Below, in pieces: positions 7,426-18,700 of a stretch of 32,164 bases of DNA (its first letter is position 1; the number at the start of each line of letters is the position of its first letter). Source of the DNA: an uncultured Acetobacteraceae bacterium (GTDB lineage Bacteria > Pseudomonadota > Alphaproteobacteria > Acetobacterales > Acetobacteraceae); contig CAIRCM010000123.1 in assembly GCA_903877125.1 (NCBI GenBank), forward strand, positions 1 to 32,164, written 5' to 3'. Under the pieces are notes generated by a model, which was not told the origin of the DNA, made no database searches, and worked only from the letters and a program-made list of their open reading frames with translations. The position numbers were made by a program, and so were the translations under genes.

Positions 7426-9673
7426 GCGACACTTCGTCTCGATCCGTAGAGGTCCCGGCGGCAGTCTTTGTCAGAACCAGGCAGGTGAGCGCACCTGGTC
7501 CCGACGGATTATCATCCAGAATCAGGAAGCCGCCATGGTCTTCCATGATTTTCTTCACGATGGCCAGCCCCAACCCCGTGCCTTTCGGTTTATGGGTGAC
7601 ATACGGCTCGGTCAGCCGCGCGCGATCTTCCTTGGGTAAACCGATTCCGTCATCCTGAATTGTGAGGCGTATGTCGCGGTCCGTCTCGGCCACGGTCAAG
7701 GCGATATGGGATGCCCCGTCCCGCATTGCCACGGCGTCGGCGGCATTTTGCAGGAGATTGGTCAGTGCCTGGCGCAACATGCGCCGGTCGCACGGTGCGA
7801 CCGGACCGCGTTCGGGGATATTGGTGGTCCACGCGATCTGCGGGCGAGCGGTTTTCTGCAGCACCAACGCCTCGCGCGCGATCATGCCGACATCCTCCGG
7901 CTTGATGACCGGCTGCGGCATGCGGGCGAAGGCGGAGAATTCATCGACCATCCGCCCGATATCGCCGACATGGCGGATAATGGTGTCCGCGCATTGCGCG
8001 AACGTGTCCGGATCGGATTGGATTTCCTTGGTGAACCGGCGTTTCAGCCGTTCCGCGGAAAGCTGGATCGGCGTGAGGGGGTTCTTGATTTCATGTGCGA
8101 TCCGGCGCGCCACGTCGGCCCATGCGGCTTTGCGCTGGGCGGACTGGAGTTCGGTGATGTCGTCGAAGGTGACGACGTAACCGTCGGTGCGGCCGGTCGA
8201 CAGTTCCGCACCGATGCGAACCAGCAGCGTGCGCCGGCGGGTCGGCGGTCCGATCTGCACCTCGGCCGTGCGGGCCTTCTCCGGTGCCGCCGCGGCCGCC
8301 CGCAACAACGACGCGAACTCCGGCACCACCTCTTCCAGCGGATGACCGATCGTCGCCAGCAGATCGGTACCCATGAGCTCGTGCGCTGCGCGATTGGGCA
8401 GTTCCACCCGTCCCGCCGCATCCAGCCCGATCACGCCGGCCGATACGCCGGACAGCACGATTTCGGTGAAACGCCGACGTTCGTCGATCTGGCTGTAGGC
8501 TTCCATCAACTCAGTGCGCTGGGCGGCGAGCTGGCCGGTCATACGGTTGAACGCCCGCGACAGACCCGCGAGTTCGTCGCCGCTGTCGATCTCGGTCACG
8601 CGCACCGTCAGATCGCCGCTGCGCACCCGTTCGGCGGCGTTGATCAGGTTGCCGACCGGCCGGGCGATCTGGTTGGCCATCACCAAGCCGATCAGACCGG
8701 CCGCCAGCAACACCAGCAAGGCGACGATGGCGTAGATCCAGGCGAAGGCGATCTGCAGCCAGGAGCGGTTTTCGTCCAGCTTCTGATACATGTCGAACGC
8801 TTCTTCGGTGCGCTGCAGATAGCCGAGGATCGACTTGTCGATCGGTCGGCCGATCGCCAGCATCAGCGGCGGCGTCGATTCCAGCCGCACCACCGCGCGC
8901 ACGAGGGTGCCATCGGCCGAATTGACCACCACCACATCAGAACTCAGCGCCTGTTGGGTAACCGAGGTCGGCGGTGCCGTCAGACCCATGCCGCCGAACA
9001 AACCGTCCGCGAGCACGATCTGCCCCGTCGACGGTTCGTAAATGACGGACTCGGTCAGGCCACGCAGGGTGGTCTGGGTATCCAGCACCTCGGCGAAGGC
9101 GCGAGGATCGCCCGAGAAGAACCGGCCGGCGCGGCTGAGGTCGTTCGCCATTTCCAACGCGACGGAGCGGATGTTGTTGCGATGCTCCTCCAGGTAGCCA
9201 CGTGAGACCTGGAGCGATTCGGTCAACGCCGTGCGCACGGGGTCGTTGAACCAGGATTGAATGCCGAAATGGAAGAAGGCGACGGCGAAGCACCCCACGA
9301 CGATGGTCGGTGCCACCGCGACGCCGCTGAACAGCATGACCAGGCGCACATGGAGCTGCGATCCGGCCGAACCGCGGCGACGTTCGGCCCAGACGCGGGT
9401 CAGGCGCACCGCCAGCATCGCGCCCAACAGCAGCAGCAGCGACAGGTTGCCCATCACCAGCGTCACACCCAGACCGGGTTGGAGCCCGAAGGGGGAGCCG
9501 CGCGCGAGGATGATGAAGGTCGCCAGACCCATCGCCAGGGCAATGGCGGCCATGATCAGGATCGCGGCCTTGCCGACCATGGCTTCCCCGACCCGCCTCC
9601 ACCACCGGCGCGGCGGGATGTCGTCGGGCGGCGGCGGTGGCTTCAGTGCGTCCAGGGGTGGGGAGGCGTTCAT
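7415..9673 (-). CDS. ntrY: Membrane sensor histidine kinase NtrY
   Basis: The 752-aa product has four predicted membrane segments (about 36-57, 73-92, 112-134 and 307-331) enclosing a ~170-residue periplasmic sensor region. A HAMP domain follows (about 333-385), then a PAS domain (about 400-510), and a HisKA region ARRIAHEIKNPLTPIQLSAE with phosphoryl-accepting His527. The ATPase domain has N box NLLQNAADA (639-647), G1 DDGIGLP (674-680) and G2 GTGLGL (698-703). It is a full-length, apparently functional kinase that passes phosphate to NtrX, and possibly to NtrC, in response to nitrogen or redox state. The N-terminus has a proline-rich stretch before the first helix. The ribosome site is weak and the gene is separated from ntrC by 123 bases. 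Confidence 0.96.
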   Translation of the reverse strand: MNASPPLDALKPPPPPDDIPPRRWWRRVGEAMVGKAAILIMAAIALAMGLATFIILARGSPFGLQPGLGVTLVMGNLSLLLLLGAMLAVRLTRVWAERRRGSAGSQLHVRLVMLFSGVAVAPTIVVGCFAVAFFHFGIQSWFNDPVRTALTESLQVSRGYLEEHRNNIRSVALEMANDLSRAGRFFSGDPRAFAEVLDTQTTLRGLTESVIYEPSTGQIVLADGLFGGMGLTAPPTSVTQQALSSDVVVVNSADGTLVRAVVRLESTPPLMLAIGRPIDKSILGYLQRTEEAFDMYQKLDENRSWLQIAFAWIYAIVALLVLLAAGLIGLVMANQIARPVGNLINAAERVRSGDLTVRVTEIDSGDELAGLSRAFNRMTGQLAAQRTELMEAYSQIDERRRFTEIVLSGVSAGVIGLDAAGRVELPNRAAHELMGTDLLATIGHPLEEVVPEFASLLRAAAAAPEKARTAEVQIGPPTRRRTLLVRIGAELSTGRTDGYVVTFDDITELQSAQRKAAWADVARRIAHEIKNPLTPIQLSAERLKRRFTKEIQSDPDTFAQCADTIIRHVGDIGRMVDEFSAFARMPQPVIKPEDVGMIAREALVLQKTARPQIAWTTNIPERGPVAPCDRRMLRQALTNLLQNAADAVAMRDGASHIALTVAETDRDIRLTIQDDGIGLPKEDRARLTEPYVTHKPKGTGLGLAIVKKIMEDHGGFLILDDNPSGPGALTCLVLTKTAAGTSTDRDEVSHGA

Positions 9674-9733
9674 GGAATCATCGGGTCCCGAAGCAATGCG
9701 TCAGTCCGTGAGAACGCGGACCTCCGGTCCTCT

Positions 9734-9761
9734 GTCATGTCCGGCGTGCCCGGGCCATGAC
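9734..9761. repeat. Extragenic palindrome between ntrC and ntrY
   Basis: GTCATG at 9734-9739 pairs with CATGAC at 9756-9761, with partial pairing inside (CC...CCCGGG). It fits the CGTCATGGCCCGGGC-type intergenic repeats common in this bacterial group. Similar wording recurs at about 31842-31860. It lies in the 123-base gap between ntrC and ntrY, so it could attenuate read-through to ntrYX. Confidence 0.4.
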
Positions 9762-9796
9762 GGGGAAAACAAGGACGGTGGCGATTTGGACCGTTA

Positions 9797-11257
9797 TTAC
9801 ATCAGGCCCCGTATAACAGGGATATCGAGGTCGCGGATTTTCTTGCGCAGCGTATTGCGGTTCAGGCCGAGCATCGCCGCCGCCTTGATCTGATTGCCGC
9901 GGGTCGCGGACAGGGTCATGCGGATCAGCGGGCGCTCCACCTCGGCGATGATCTGGTCGTAGATGTCGGTCACGCCGATCCCGTCGTTGTGCGCGGCCAG
10001 GAATTCCTTGATGTGCCGCTCCACCGCCACGACCAGCGGTTCGGGCCCGCCCTGGGACGCGCCGCCACCGGCCGCGACGGGCACCGATGCCTCGGTTTCC
10101 GTGAGTTCGGCCCCGATCGTTTCGGCCGAGATCGTCTCATCCGGGCACAGCGCGGCCAGACGCCGCATGACGTTCTCCAGTTCCCGCACGTTGCCGGGCC
10201 AGGAATGCTGCTTCAGGCGGTCGACCGCGCCGGCATCGAGCAGCTTGGACGGCAACCCGTCATCCCGGGCGCGATCGAGGAAATGGCGGGCCAGGAGCGG
10301 CACGTCCTCGGCCCGTTCGCGCAGCGGCGGCAGGCGGATGGGGACGACGTTCAGCCGGTAGAACAGATCCTCCCGGAACTGGCCCTGGCGGATGGCGTTG
10401 CGCAGATCGCGGTGGGTGGCGGCGACGATGCGTACGTTCGCCTTGATCGGCTGGCGGCCGCCGACGCTGGTGAATTCGCCTTCCTGCAGCACGCGCAGCA
10501 GGCGGGTCTGCGCTTCCGGCGGCATGTCGCCGATTTCGTCCAGAAACAGGGTGCCGCCATTGGCTTGCTCGAAGCGCCCCTGGGACCGGTTGGTGGCGCC
10601 GGTGAACGCGCCCCGCTCGTGCCCAAACAGTTCGCTTTCGATCAATTCCCGTGGGATGGCCGCCATGTTGATCGGCACGAACGGGCCGGCCCGCCGTTTG
10701 CCGTAGTCGTGCAGCGCGCGGGCGACCAGTTCCTTGCCGGTGCCGGATTCGCCGTTGATCATGACGGTCAGATCGGCGGTCGTGAGGCGGGCGATGGTGC
10801 GGTAGATTTCCTGCATCGCCGCGCTGCGCCCGATGAGCGGCAGCCGTTCCTCGGAATCCTTCGGTTCCGAAACCATCGTGGCCGGTTCGGCCGGCACGGC
10901 CAACGCGCGGCCGACGACCGCCAGCAGTTCGGTCAGATCGAACGGCTTCGGCAGATACTCGAACGCGCCACGCTGAGCGGCCTTGACCGCGGTCATCAGG
11001 GTGGACTGCGCGCTCATGACGATGATGCGCAGATCGGGGCGCACCCGCTTGATCCTGGGGATCAGGTCCAGACCGTTTTCGTCGGGCATCACCACGTCGG
11101 TGATGACCAGATCGCCCTCCCCTTCCTCGACCCAGCGCCATAGCCCGGCGGCGTTCGAGGAACTGCGGACCTGATAGCCGGCACGCCCGAGCGCCTGGGT
11201 CAGGACGGTGCGGATCGAACGGTCGTCGTCGGCGATCAGAATGGTCGGCAAGGTCAC
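9797..11257 (-). CDS. ntrC: Sigma-54-dependent nitrogen regulator NtrC
   Basis: The 486-aa product has a receiver domain with phosphoacceptor Asp54 ([12 protein letters not shown]) and Lys104. Its AAA+ domain has Walker A GESGTGKE at 169-176, an intact GAFTGA sigma-54 loop at 216-221 and Walker B GGTLFLDE at 234-241. A C-terminal Fis-type helix-turn-helix ([20 protein letters not shown]) follows. It activates nitrogen-assimilation genes (glnA, glnK, amt and others in related species) with RNA polymerase-sigma-54 once phosphorylated by NtrB. The ATG at 11257 overlaps the ntrB stop by four bases. A ~40-residue Gly/Ala/Glu-rich linker precedes the DNA-binding part. The gene looks intact. Confidence 0.97.
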   Translation of the reverse strand: MTLPTILIADDDRSIRTVLTQALGRAGYQVRSSSNAAGLWRWVEEGEGDLVITDVVMPDENGLDLIPRIKRVRPDLRIIVMSAQSTLMTAVKAAQRGAFEYLPKPFDLTELLAVVGRALAVPAEPATMVSEPKDSEERLPLIGRSAAMQEIYRTIARLTTADLTVMINGESGTGKELVARALHDYGKRRAGPFVPINMAAIPRELIESELFGHERGAFTGATNRSQGRFEQANGGTLFLDEIGDMPPEAQTRLLRVLQEGEFTSVGGRQPIKANVRIVAATHRDLRNAIRQGQFREDLFYRLNVVPIRLPPLRERAEDVPLLARHFLDRARDDGLPSKLLDAGAVDRLKQHSWPGNVRELENVMRRLAALCPDETISAETIGAELTETEASVPVAAGGGASQGGPEPLVVAVERHIKEFLAAHNDGIGVTDIYDQIIAEVERPLIRMTLSATRGNQIKAAAMLGLNRNTLRKKIRDLDIPVIRGLM

Positions 11258-12387
11258 TGGTCGGCGTCCTTTTCGGTCACGACCGGCAGATGCAGGCGGA
11301 AATCCGTACGCCCGGGCCGGCTTTCAACCTCGATCAACCCGCCATGATCGCCCACGATCTTGGCGACCAGCGCCAGGCCGAGGCCGCTGCCGGCGGATTT
11401 CGAGGTGACGAATGGTTCGAACAGATGCGGGCGGATGTCGTCGGGAATACCGGCCCCGTTGTCGCGCACGGACACGAACAGCGGCAGGTCGAGCCGCTGC
11501 TTGGTCCCCGGCACGGACAGCCGCATGCCGTGCTGGAATCCGGTCGTCAGGGTGATTTCCGGCCGGCGGTCCGAGCCCTGGGTCGCGGCCTCGACGCCGT
11601 TTTTCACGAGATTCAGGATGACCTGGACAAGTTGATCCCGGTTGCCCCACACCGGCGGCAGCGACGGGTCGTAGTTTTCCTGAAACCGCACATGCTCGGC
11701 GAATCCGGTCTGGGCGAGCTTTCGGACGTGTTCCAGCACCCGGTGGATATTGACCGGGGCACGCACGATCGGCTTTTCCCCGAAGGCTTCCATGCGGTCC
11801 ACCAGAGCGCGGATGCGATCGGCTTCATCGCGAATGAGTTCGGCGAGTTCCCGGTCTTCCGGCGCGACGCTGGATTCCAGCAATTGCGCGGCGCCGCGGA
11901 TGCCGGAGAGGGGATTTTTGACCTCATGCGCCAGGATCGCCGCCATGCCGGTCACGCTGCGGGCGGCACCGCGAAAGGCCAAATGCCGGTCCAGCGCCCG
12001 CGCGGCGGAGGCGTCCTGCATCACCAGCAGGACGGTATTCGGATCCTCCGGTACTGGCGAACCCTGCACGGTGATGCCGGTTTTGTGCAGGCGCGCGCTT
12101 TCCAGCGTCAGATCGTGATCGGAGATCGTCGCTTCGGTGCGGCGCACCTGATCGATCAGCAGGAACAGCGGGTTGTCGGACGGCACCAGGTCGGTCAGCC
12201 GAACCTGCGACAGGCTCGCGGCCGAGGCGCCCAGAAACTGCTCGGCGGCGTGATTGACGTATTTGAACCGGTTGTCCGCATCCAGCAGCACGACGGGCAC
12301 CGGCATGGCGCTGAGAATGGCGCCGTGCATCGGCGTCAGGTCGGGGGCACGGTTGCGGGCCGGCAACAGGCGGGACGCGAAACTCAC
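11254..12387 (-). CDS. ntrB: Nitrogen sensor histidine kinase/phosphatase NtrB (GlnL)
   Basis: The 377-aa soluble kinase has an N-terminal PAS domain (about 20-125), a HisKA motif [20 protein letters not shown] with His154, and an ATPase domain with [16 protein letters not shown] and GSGLGLALV boxes. With PII protein it phosphorylates or dephosphorylates NtrC according to nitrogen status. The frame stays open to 12735, but that part is antisense-frame reading of dusB. The true start is the GTG at 12387, which overlaps the dusB stop (GTGA) and has GGAGG five bases upstream. The dusB-ntrB-ntrC overlaps of four bases each indicate a coupled operon. Confidence 0.96.
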   Translation of the reverse strand: MSFASRLLPARNRAPDLTPMHGAILSAMPVPVVLLDADNRFKYVNHAAEQFLGASAASLSQVRLTDLVPSDNPLFLLIDQVRRTEATISDHDLTLESARLHKTGITVQGSPVPEDPNTVLLVMQDASAARALDRHLAFRGAARSVTGMAAILAHEVKNPLSGIRGAAQLLESSVAPEDRELAELIRDEADRIRALVDRMEAFGEKPIVRAPVNIHRVLEHVRKLAQTGFAEHVRFQENYDPSLPPVWGNRDQLVQVILNLVKNGVEAATQGSDRRPEITLTTGFQHGMRLSVPGTKQRLDLPLFVSVRDNGAGIPDDIRPHLFEPFVTSKSAGSGLGLALVAKIVGDHGGLIEVESRPGRTDFRLHLPVVTEKDADQ

Positions 12388-13463
12388 GCCGCCTCCGCCA
12401 TGGTGTCGGTGTCCTGCCGGGCGGCGGCCAAGCGGACGGCGCCGCGTTCGATTGACTGGTCGTAGAACGCGTCGATCAGGGCCAGCACGGCGCCGGCGTC
12501 GGGCAAGCGGTTCATGGTGGCACGAAACTCCGCCGATCCGGGCAGGCCGCGCGAGTACCAGGACACGTGCTTGCGTGCCAGCCGCACGCCTGCGTTGGCA
12601 CCGAAACGATGGAGCATGCCATGGTAGTGCGCGACCAGAATGGCTTTCTGCTCCGTCAGCGCCGGTTCGGGAATTTTCGTCCCGTTGCGCAAATAATGCG
12701 CGACCTGCGCCGGGAACCAGGGCCGGCCGTAGCAACCGCGGCCGATCATGACCCCATCGGCGCCGGATCGGGCCAGAGCCGTCGCCGCGTCATCCTCGGT
12801 CAGGATATCGCCGTTGGCGATCACGGGTATCTCGACAGCCTGCTTGACCCGCGCGATGAAATCCCAGTCGGCGGTCCCGGTGTAGAACTGTTGGCGGGTG
12901 CGGCCGTGGACGGTGATCATACGGATGCCGACCTCCTGGGCGATGCGCGCCAGGCTTGGGGCATTCAGCGTATCGTGGTCCCACCCCATGCGCATCTTCA
13001 GCGTGACCGGCACGTTCACCGCTTTGACGGTGGCGTCCAGAATCGCGCGCGCGGCGACCTCATCGCGCATCAGGGCCGAACCGGCGGCCTGTCCGACCGC
13101 GACCTTTTTGACCGGGCAACCGAAATTGATGTCGATCAGGTGGGCGCCTTTGTCGACGGCGATCCGAGCGGCCTCGGCCATCGCGACGGGGTCGCAGCCG
13201 GCGAGCTGGACGGCGGAAACCCCGCCGCAGCCGTCGATTTCCGCCATGTCGATCGTGCGGCGGTTTTCCCGGATCATGGCCCAGGATGCGATCATCTCCG
13301 ACACGACCATCCCCGCGCCCAACTGCTTGGCGGTCTGGCGGAACGGGAGGTCGGTCACCCCGGACATCGGCGCCAGGATGACCGGCGTTTCGATACGAAC
13401 GCCGCCACCGAGATCGATGTGTCCGAAGGCAGGTTGTGTGATTTGCGAACGACAATTGCCCAT
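12384..13463 (-). CDS. dusB: tRNA-dihydrouridine synthase DusB (NifR3)
   Basis: The 359-aa flavoenzyme reduces uridine to dihydrouridine in tRNA. The TIM-barrel start [15 protein letters not shown] (28-42), the catalytic-cysteine motif INFGCPVKK with Cys116, and the FMN-binding blocks [11 protein letters not shown] and VIANGDI are all present. It is the first gene of the ntrBC operon, as in many Alphaproteobacteria, where it was historically called nifR3. Length fits the family. The ATG at 13463 has no strong ribosome site. Any start downstream of it but before residue ~25 would still leave the domain whole. Confidence 0.96.
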   Translation of the reverse strand: MGNCRSQITQPAFGHIDLGGGVRIETPVILAPMSGVTDLPFRQTAKQLGAGMVVSEMIASWAMIRENRRTIDMAEIDGCGGVSAVQLAGCDPVAMAEAARIAVDKGAHLIDINFGCPVKKVAVGQAAGSALMRDEVAARAILDATVKAVNVPVTLKMRMGWDHDTLNAPSLARIAQEVGIRMITVHGRTRQQFYTGTADWDFIARVKQAVEIPVIANGDILTEDDAATALARSGADGVMIGRGCYGRPWFPAQVAHYLRNGTKIPEPALTEQKAILVAHYHGMLHRFGANAGVRLARKHVSWYSRGLPGSAEFRATMNRLPDAGAVLALIDAFYDQSIERGAVRLAAARQDTDTMAEAA

Positions 13464-13525
13464 GATTTGGGCAGATTAACGTCACAAGACCTTCAATGCA
13501 ATCGCCTAAGTTCTTGCAAACTGTT

Positions 13526-14758
13526 TCAAGCCGCTTCCAACGCCGCGGCAATGGCCGCGCGCCGCCGCCACGTATGCACCCACACCAACACACAGAGCGC
13601 CGAACCGGCGATCAGGGGGATCTGCAATCCCACCAGTTCCGACGTCGCGCCATACACCAGCGCCCCCATGGCCGGTGCCGCGCGGGTGATCATGCCCCAA
13701 AGGCTCAGGACTCGCCCGACCATCAGCGGCGAGCAGGCGCTTTGCAGGAGGGTCTGAATGGAGATGCCGTGCATGGTCGTGGCCATGCCCATGCAGCCGA
13801 TGGCGATCACGCCGACCGGGAACCAATGGGTGGACGCGAAGCCGGTGACCGCCACCGCAAGGCCCAGACCGGCCAACAACGCGACCTGGGTGAGGCCCTG
13901 CAGGCGCCCGCGTATCGCGATGTAGGTGCCGCCGACCAAGGCGGCGCAGCCCATGGCGCTGGCCAGCGTCGCCAGCCCCTCGGCACCGCGTCCGAACAGG
14001 TGGTCGACGTAGGGCGGCAGCATCTCCGGCACCGCACGCAAGAGCATGCCTACCGAAGCCGCGTAAAGCATGAGCGGTCCGATACCTTTGTGGCGGACGA
14101 CGTAGCGCACACCCTCGACCGCGTCGTGCAGCACGCTGCCGGTGGAGCGTTGCGAGCGCCGGATCGCGGGGTCGAGGTCCAGCATCAGCATGGTGAAACT
14201 GGCATAGAGAAACGCGAGGCAGTTCACCGCGATCGACGGCACCACGCCCCAGGCGGCGATCATCGGTCCGGAGATCGCCGGGCCGAGAAAGCGGGCGGCG
14301 TTGTAGGTCAGCGAGTTCAAGGCCACGGCGCCGGGCAGGAACGGACGCGGCACCAAACCGGGAATGATGCACTGGCGGGCCGGTTGCGCGAAGGTCTCGG
14401 CGGCACCATTACAGAACGTCAGGATCGCCATGTACTCGATCCGGATCGTTCCGGTGAGCACGAGGATCACCAGGATCGCCGCCTGCCCGGCGGCGACAAA
14501 CTGGGATATCATGGTCAGCCAGACACGATCCATCCGGTCCGCGACCGCCCCTGCGATGGGCGAGACCACCACGGAGGGCACGAGGTTGCAGAACGCGATG
14601 GTCGCGACCCACATCACCGAATGGGTCAACTGCCAAGCCAGCCAGTCGGTCGCGATGCGCTGGACCCACGACCCCGTCCAGCAAACGATGCTGCCGGAGT
14701 AGAAGATTTTCGCGTTACGCTGGGCGAATACGCCGCGGATCGCGGCGAGGCTGGCCAC
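13526..14758 (-). CDS. Major facilitator superfamily exporter (EntS/MFS_3-like)
   Basis: The ~410-aa membrane protein has about 12 hydrophobic segments. Features of the MFS_3/EntS group are the N-terminal RNAKIFYSGSIVCWTGSWVQ with WLAWQLTHS, and the loop SPIAGAVADRMDRV between helices 2 and 3. The best-known member exports enterobactin; others export drugs or act near secretion systems. The substrate here is unknown. The frame continues up to 14830 through the end of the preceding lipoprotein gene. The GTG at 14758, six bases past that gene's stop, is the likeliest start, though its ribosome site is poor. It lies last in a three-gene unit with the two upstream small genes. Confidence 0.85.
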   Translation of the reverse strand: MASLAAIRGVFAQRNAKIFYSGSIVCWTGSWVQRIATDWLAWQLTHSVMWVATIAFCNLVPSVVVSPIAGAVADRMDRVWLTMISQFVAAGQAAILVILVLTGTIRIEYMAILTFCNGAAETFAQPARQCIIPGLVPRPFLPGAVALNSLTYNAARFLGPAISGPMIAAWGVVPSIAVNCLAFLYASFTMLMLDLDPAIRRSQRSTGSVLHDAVEGVRYVVRHKGIGPLMLYAASVGMLLRAVPEMLPPYVDHLFGRGAEGLATLASAMGCAALVGGTYIAIRGRLQGLTQVALLAGLGLAVAVTGFASTHWFPVGVIAIGCMGMATTMHGISIQTLLQSACSPLMVGRVLSLWGMITRAAPAMGALVYGATSELVGLQIPLIAGSALCVLVWVHTWRRRAAIAAALEAA

Positions 14759-14763
14759 GCCGG

Positions 14764-15084
14764 CTAGCGCGCGGCGGGTGGCGGGGCAACCGGCGCCGGA
14801 CCCGCGGGATGCCCGCCGGTCCGCACGCAATCGTCGACGTCGTTTTCGCGGCCGAAAAGCTGGCTCAGGCCACGGCCATCCGCACCCGCGGCATAGGAAC
14901 CGGATTGCGGGGAATTAACCCCCGACATCGGCGCGAAAATATCCGCCCGGTGTTGCGCTTCATAGGCTCGGTCGGCGGCCTGGTTGCAGGCGGCGCGCAG
15001 CCGGGCATCGCCGCTGCGTCCACCGGCGGGCGCGCAACTGGCGAGCGCCAGACAGATCAAGGCGATGGAGGCGGTTCGGATCAT
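14764..15084 (-). CDS. Small lipoprotein, unknown function
   Basis: The 106-aa product begins MIRTASIALICLALASCAPA, a signal peptide ending in a lipobox (LASC) with Cys17 as the lipidated residue, so it is anchored in a membrane facing the periplasm. The mature part contains CNQAADRAYEAQHRADIF and a DDCVRTGG block with one further cysteine pair candidate. The C-terminus is proline/alanine-rich (HPAGPAPVAPPPAAR). I do not recognise a family beyond a conserved small lipoprotein. It sits between an unknown protein (3 bases upstream) and the MFS exporter, suggesting cotranscription. Confidence 0.75.
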   Translation of the reverse strand: MIRTASIALICLALASCAPAGGRSGDARLRAACNQAADRAYEAQHRADIFAPMSGVNSPQSGSYAAGADGRGLSQLFGRENDVDDCVRTGGHPAGPAPVAPPPAAR

Positions 15085-15087
15085 ACG

Positions 15088-15618
15088 TCAGGCTCCCAGT
15101 TGGGCGGAGGTCTTCGGGGCTTCAAGGGCAAAGCCGGCCACGTAGCGCGACAGGCGGGCGCGGAAGCCGGCTTCGTCGAAACGGGCCTCCCGGGTCAAGG
15201 GAAGAGTCGCGGCCGTACGCAACAACGCGGGATGCAGGTCCGCGCCGCCACGGTTGAGGGTGAACAAGGGGCGCGCCCATCTCGCATGCGCCAGCAGTTC
15301 GATCAACGCCAGCAGGCGCAAACAGAGCGATAGGCCGTGATTGGTGCCCAAGCCCACCGCGAGGTCGATCGCGCCGACCCAGCAGGCGGCGTCGGGATCG
15401 GCGAGCGCGAGGTCGGTGTGGGTGCCATCGGGACGGTTGAACCGGAAGCCGCGGATCACCCCCCAATGCTGTTGCAGTGCTGCGCGGCGCGCGGTGTGCC
15501 ACGCCAGTTCCAGGTCGCGCTTGCCCACCGGCGGCAGGGCCTCCGGCGGCAATGCGACGAGATAGGTGACCGATCCGTCGGGACTGGTGCCGACGCGGAT
15601 GGATGGGTTGGGTTCCAT
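15088..15618 (-). CDS. Conserved protein of unknown function
   Basis: The 176-aa product starts MEPNPSIRVGTSPDGSVTYL. It has a hydrophilic alpha/beta composition with WHTARRAALQQHWGVIRGFR and a hydrophobic helix LSLCLRLLALIELLAHARWA that is probably internal to the fold, not membrane-spanning. No catalytic motif was recognised. No earlier ATG, GTG or TTG lies close upstream in this frame, so the ATG at 15618 is chosen despite the lack of a clear ribosome site. It begins 159 bases after the end of the giant repeat protein and heads the small operon with the lipoprotein and MFS genes. Confidence 0.65.
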   Translation of the reverse strand: MEPNPSIRVGTSPDGSVTYLVALPPEALPPVGKRDLELAWHTARRAALQQHWGVIRGFRFNRPDGTHTDLALADPDAACWVGAIDLAVGLGTNHGLSLCLRLLALIELLAHARWARPLFTLNRGGADLHPALLRTAATLPLTREARFDEAGFRARLSRYVAGFALEAPKTSAQLGA

Positions 15619-15655
15619 GCGCTGGAGGATGGACCGGGGAGCGGGTTGGCGCCAG

Positions 15656-15682
15656 TCCGATTCCGGGACAATCGGGTTATGG
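15656..15682. repeat. Left copy of a 27-base imperfect direct repeat
   Basis: The stretch begins TCCGATTCCGGGACAATC and continues GGGTTATGG. It matches 23590-23615 in the same orientation at about 23 of 27 positions. The two copies flank the repeat-protein and heptosyltransferase pair. It could be a shared promoter or operator element instead, since both copies lie upstream of minus-strand genes. Confidence 0.45.
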
Positions 15683-15776
15683 TCGGCGCCATCGGCGGGT
15701 CGAGCCGACGATGGCGGTGCGGGTTTATGGGCCGCATCCGCTCGCCGGCGCGACCGGTTGCCGATCGGGCAACCGA

Positions 15777-18700
15777 TCAGGCCGCTTGGGCCACGGTTTG
15801 CGTGGCTGCCATGGGATAGAGCAGCCCGCAATCGATTTCGACATATAGAACGGCGGGCCCAGCCTCAGCTGGCGGCAGCGCGGCGTTGCCATCGGTCCAG
15901 CGGGCAATGCGGCCCGCATCGGCCTCAGCCGCCCACCAGCCTTCGACAAGACGGGGATCGTCCAGAGCAATGGAAACCTGCTCATCGCCGGCCGTCAGCT
16001 CCAGCCGGGTCACCCGTACACCCAGCTGGCGGGAATCCTCGATCCAAGGTTGCATCTCATGCGGCACCGCCACCTGGGACACCAGCCGCGCCGGAACGCC
16101 GGCATCCGGCAGAACGAACCAGAACCGCCTGCCCCGCCGTTTGATCGGTTTGATCTGCCGCCCCGCCGCGACGATGCGCAGATCGGGATCGTCCGCCACC
16201 GGCCGTTCCGGCGCGGTCAGGCCGAACAGACGCGCCCGTTCGGCGATCGTCGTCCAGACCGGTTTCACACGAGCCGGATCGGCGGCGAACGGGGCGCAGG
16301 ATTCCGCTTCGCGACGGGCCTGGTCGTTGTCGAAGGTGGGGAACAGCTCCATGGCCGAACCGGCGTTGGCGAACATGTTGCGGTTGCCGGTGTCCAGGTA
16401 GCTTTCCGCCGCCATGCCCTCGGCCAGCAATACGTCATGGCTGTCGAGTTCCACGTGGTAATATGTCACCGAGCGGCAGGCCGTTTCCCGGACGATGGTC
16501 GTGTCGTTGCGCAGCAGGCGGGCCGGGATCAGCACCCCGTCCAGCAGGACGGCGTGATCCGGCGACAGGCGAAGGTCGCGCGCGGGAACACCGTCTGCGA
16601 TGGCGCCGGCCTTGATCCGGATCGGCTGCGCCTTTTCCGGCGCCGGATGACGGGCCAGATCCAGGCGGCGGAAACCGATCCATTTTACCGGCCGGACCGC
16701 GCCGCGGGCGGTCAGGACCGGATCGCCGGCCACCAGCGCCTCCACCGGCACTTCCCCATTCGGCGTGCGGATCAGCGTGCCCTCGGCATAGCAGGCGGTT
16801 GTCAGCAGCTCGACGCCGCCCGCTCCATCCGCGGCCAGATAGAGGGTCGACCCGATCAAGGTTCCGGCGAAGATGAACGAATCGGTGGTCGCACCTTCGG
16901 TGATGCTGGCAACGGTATTGCCGGCGGATGTCGTGATGCTCAGCGCCAAGGGCGATGGCGATGCCGCATAGCCCGAACCGACATTGGTCGTGCTGGTCAG
17001 ATCGATGACATCCAGCGAGCCGAACCCCGAGATCACGGCCATGTCCTGGTAGCCGCCCGGTTGGTCGGACGTCACGACGATCGTGTTGCCGGGGTCCATG
17101 GTCAGCGAGCCGGTCAGCATAGAGGTCGGGCCGCTCAGGGTGATCGTGCCAGTATTCAGCGTGGTATTCGACAAGGTCGAACCCGAACCGAGGTTCACCG
17201 AACCGCCGCTGGACACCACCAGACCGGTGCCGGTCGCACCGTTCAGGCTGATGCTGCCGCCGGCGAAAACCGTGTCACCGCTGGTCATCCCCCCGCTGCT
17301 GACGACCTGACTGCCGTAGATCATATCGCCGGATGCGCTGCCGCCGGACAGCACTGTCTCGGTGCCGCCCGAGGACACCGTGGCACCGGATTCCGTGCCG
17401 CCCGACGAAACCAACAGAAGCGTGCCGCTGCCGACCGTGGCGCCGGTACTGCTGCTTCCGGTGGAAACGACACTGCCCACCACCAGTTCCACGCCGCCGC
17501 TGCCGTCCGGGGCCAGGATCAGTTCGGACGCCAGTGCAGTGCCGGCGAAGGTAAAGACCTCGGACCCGGGCGCGCCGGTCGTGGACGGGGTAAAGGTGAC
17601 GGTCGCGGAAGAGACAGTGTCGCCCGAAATCGGGGACCCGGCATAGGCGGCCCCGGTCAGCGTCCCCGTTGCCAAGGTCAGCGTCGCATTGCCGGAGGCC
17701 GCCGCCTGGGTCGCGCTGGTCAGGTCGATCACATCGCCGCCGCCGAAGCCGATTATTTCGGCCTCGTCGCCAAAATAGATCCCCCCCGACACGGACGACA
17801 GGGTCACGGTCTCGATCAGTTCCGAGTTGCCGGAGAACGTGAGGGTGCCCGAAATCGTGGCCTTGGGCGATTCCAGCGACAATTTGCCGCTGACCAGCGT
17901 CGCGTTGGTCAGCGTGCCGCGCCCGCTGATATTGATCTGACCGCCGCTGTCGACGATGCCGGTGCCGTTGGCGCCCGCCAGGAACAGGTCCACGGCGCCA
18001 CCGGCATAAACCGTTTCACCGGATACGACCGCCGTCGCCGCGCTGACCAGCTGGGTGCCATAGACCGCATCGCCGGAGGCGCTGCCCAGAACGGTTTCGA
18101 AACCGCCCGCGTAGATCGTGGAGTTCTGATCCGAGCCGCCAGCCTGGATGATCGCCGTAGTGCCGGAATAGAGCGCGGCGCCGGACAGGACACCGCCGCT
18201 GCTGACGGTCACACTGCCGGCATAGATGTTCAGCCCGGTCGAGGTCACGCCGCTGGAAACGATGATCGAGGGGGGCGCGAGATAAACGAGTTCCTCGCCC
18301 GTGCCGCTGTCGGCGATCAACTGAATCGTCTGGCTCGGCGCCTGCCCCACGAGTGTGACCGTCTGGGTCACCCCGCCGCTGGAAACGGTGGCGACGGTGT
18401 TGCCCGAGGAGGTCGTCAGCGTCAGCGCCGCGCCCGCGCCGATCGCCTGGAAATCGATGACATCGCCAGCACCCCAGCCGGAGACGATGCCCTGGATACC
18501 TGCCCCAACGTTCGGAACGGTCGCCAGATCGATCGTGCCGCCAAAGGTCGTAAAAGTCTCGCTGCCCGACAGCGTGTCGGAGGCCGTTGCCAGCACGACG
18601 GTGCCGCCTTGGAGCACCGTGTTGCTGGCCGTCGAACCCCCGCTGACATCGAGCGTGCCGCCGGTTTCAACCGTCGTGCCGACGGCGACCGCGCCGGACA

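Noticed and set aside
12388-12735. Apparent N-terminal extension of NtrB
   Set aside because: It lies within dusB in another frame and is Arg/His-rich. The GTG at 12387 with GGAGG and the stop-start overlap explains the true start.
16300-16793. Hint domain interpreted as a splicing intein
   Set aside because: There is no conserved host protein split by it and no C-extein with a Ser/Thr/Cys junction. The domain sits near the C-terminus as in Hint_2 surface proteins.
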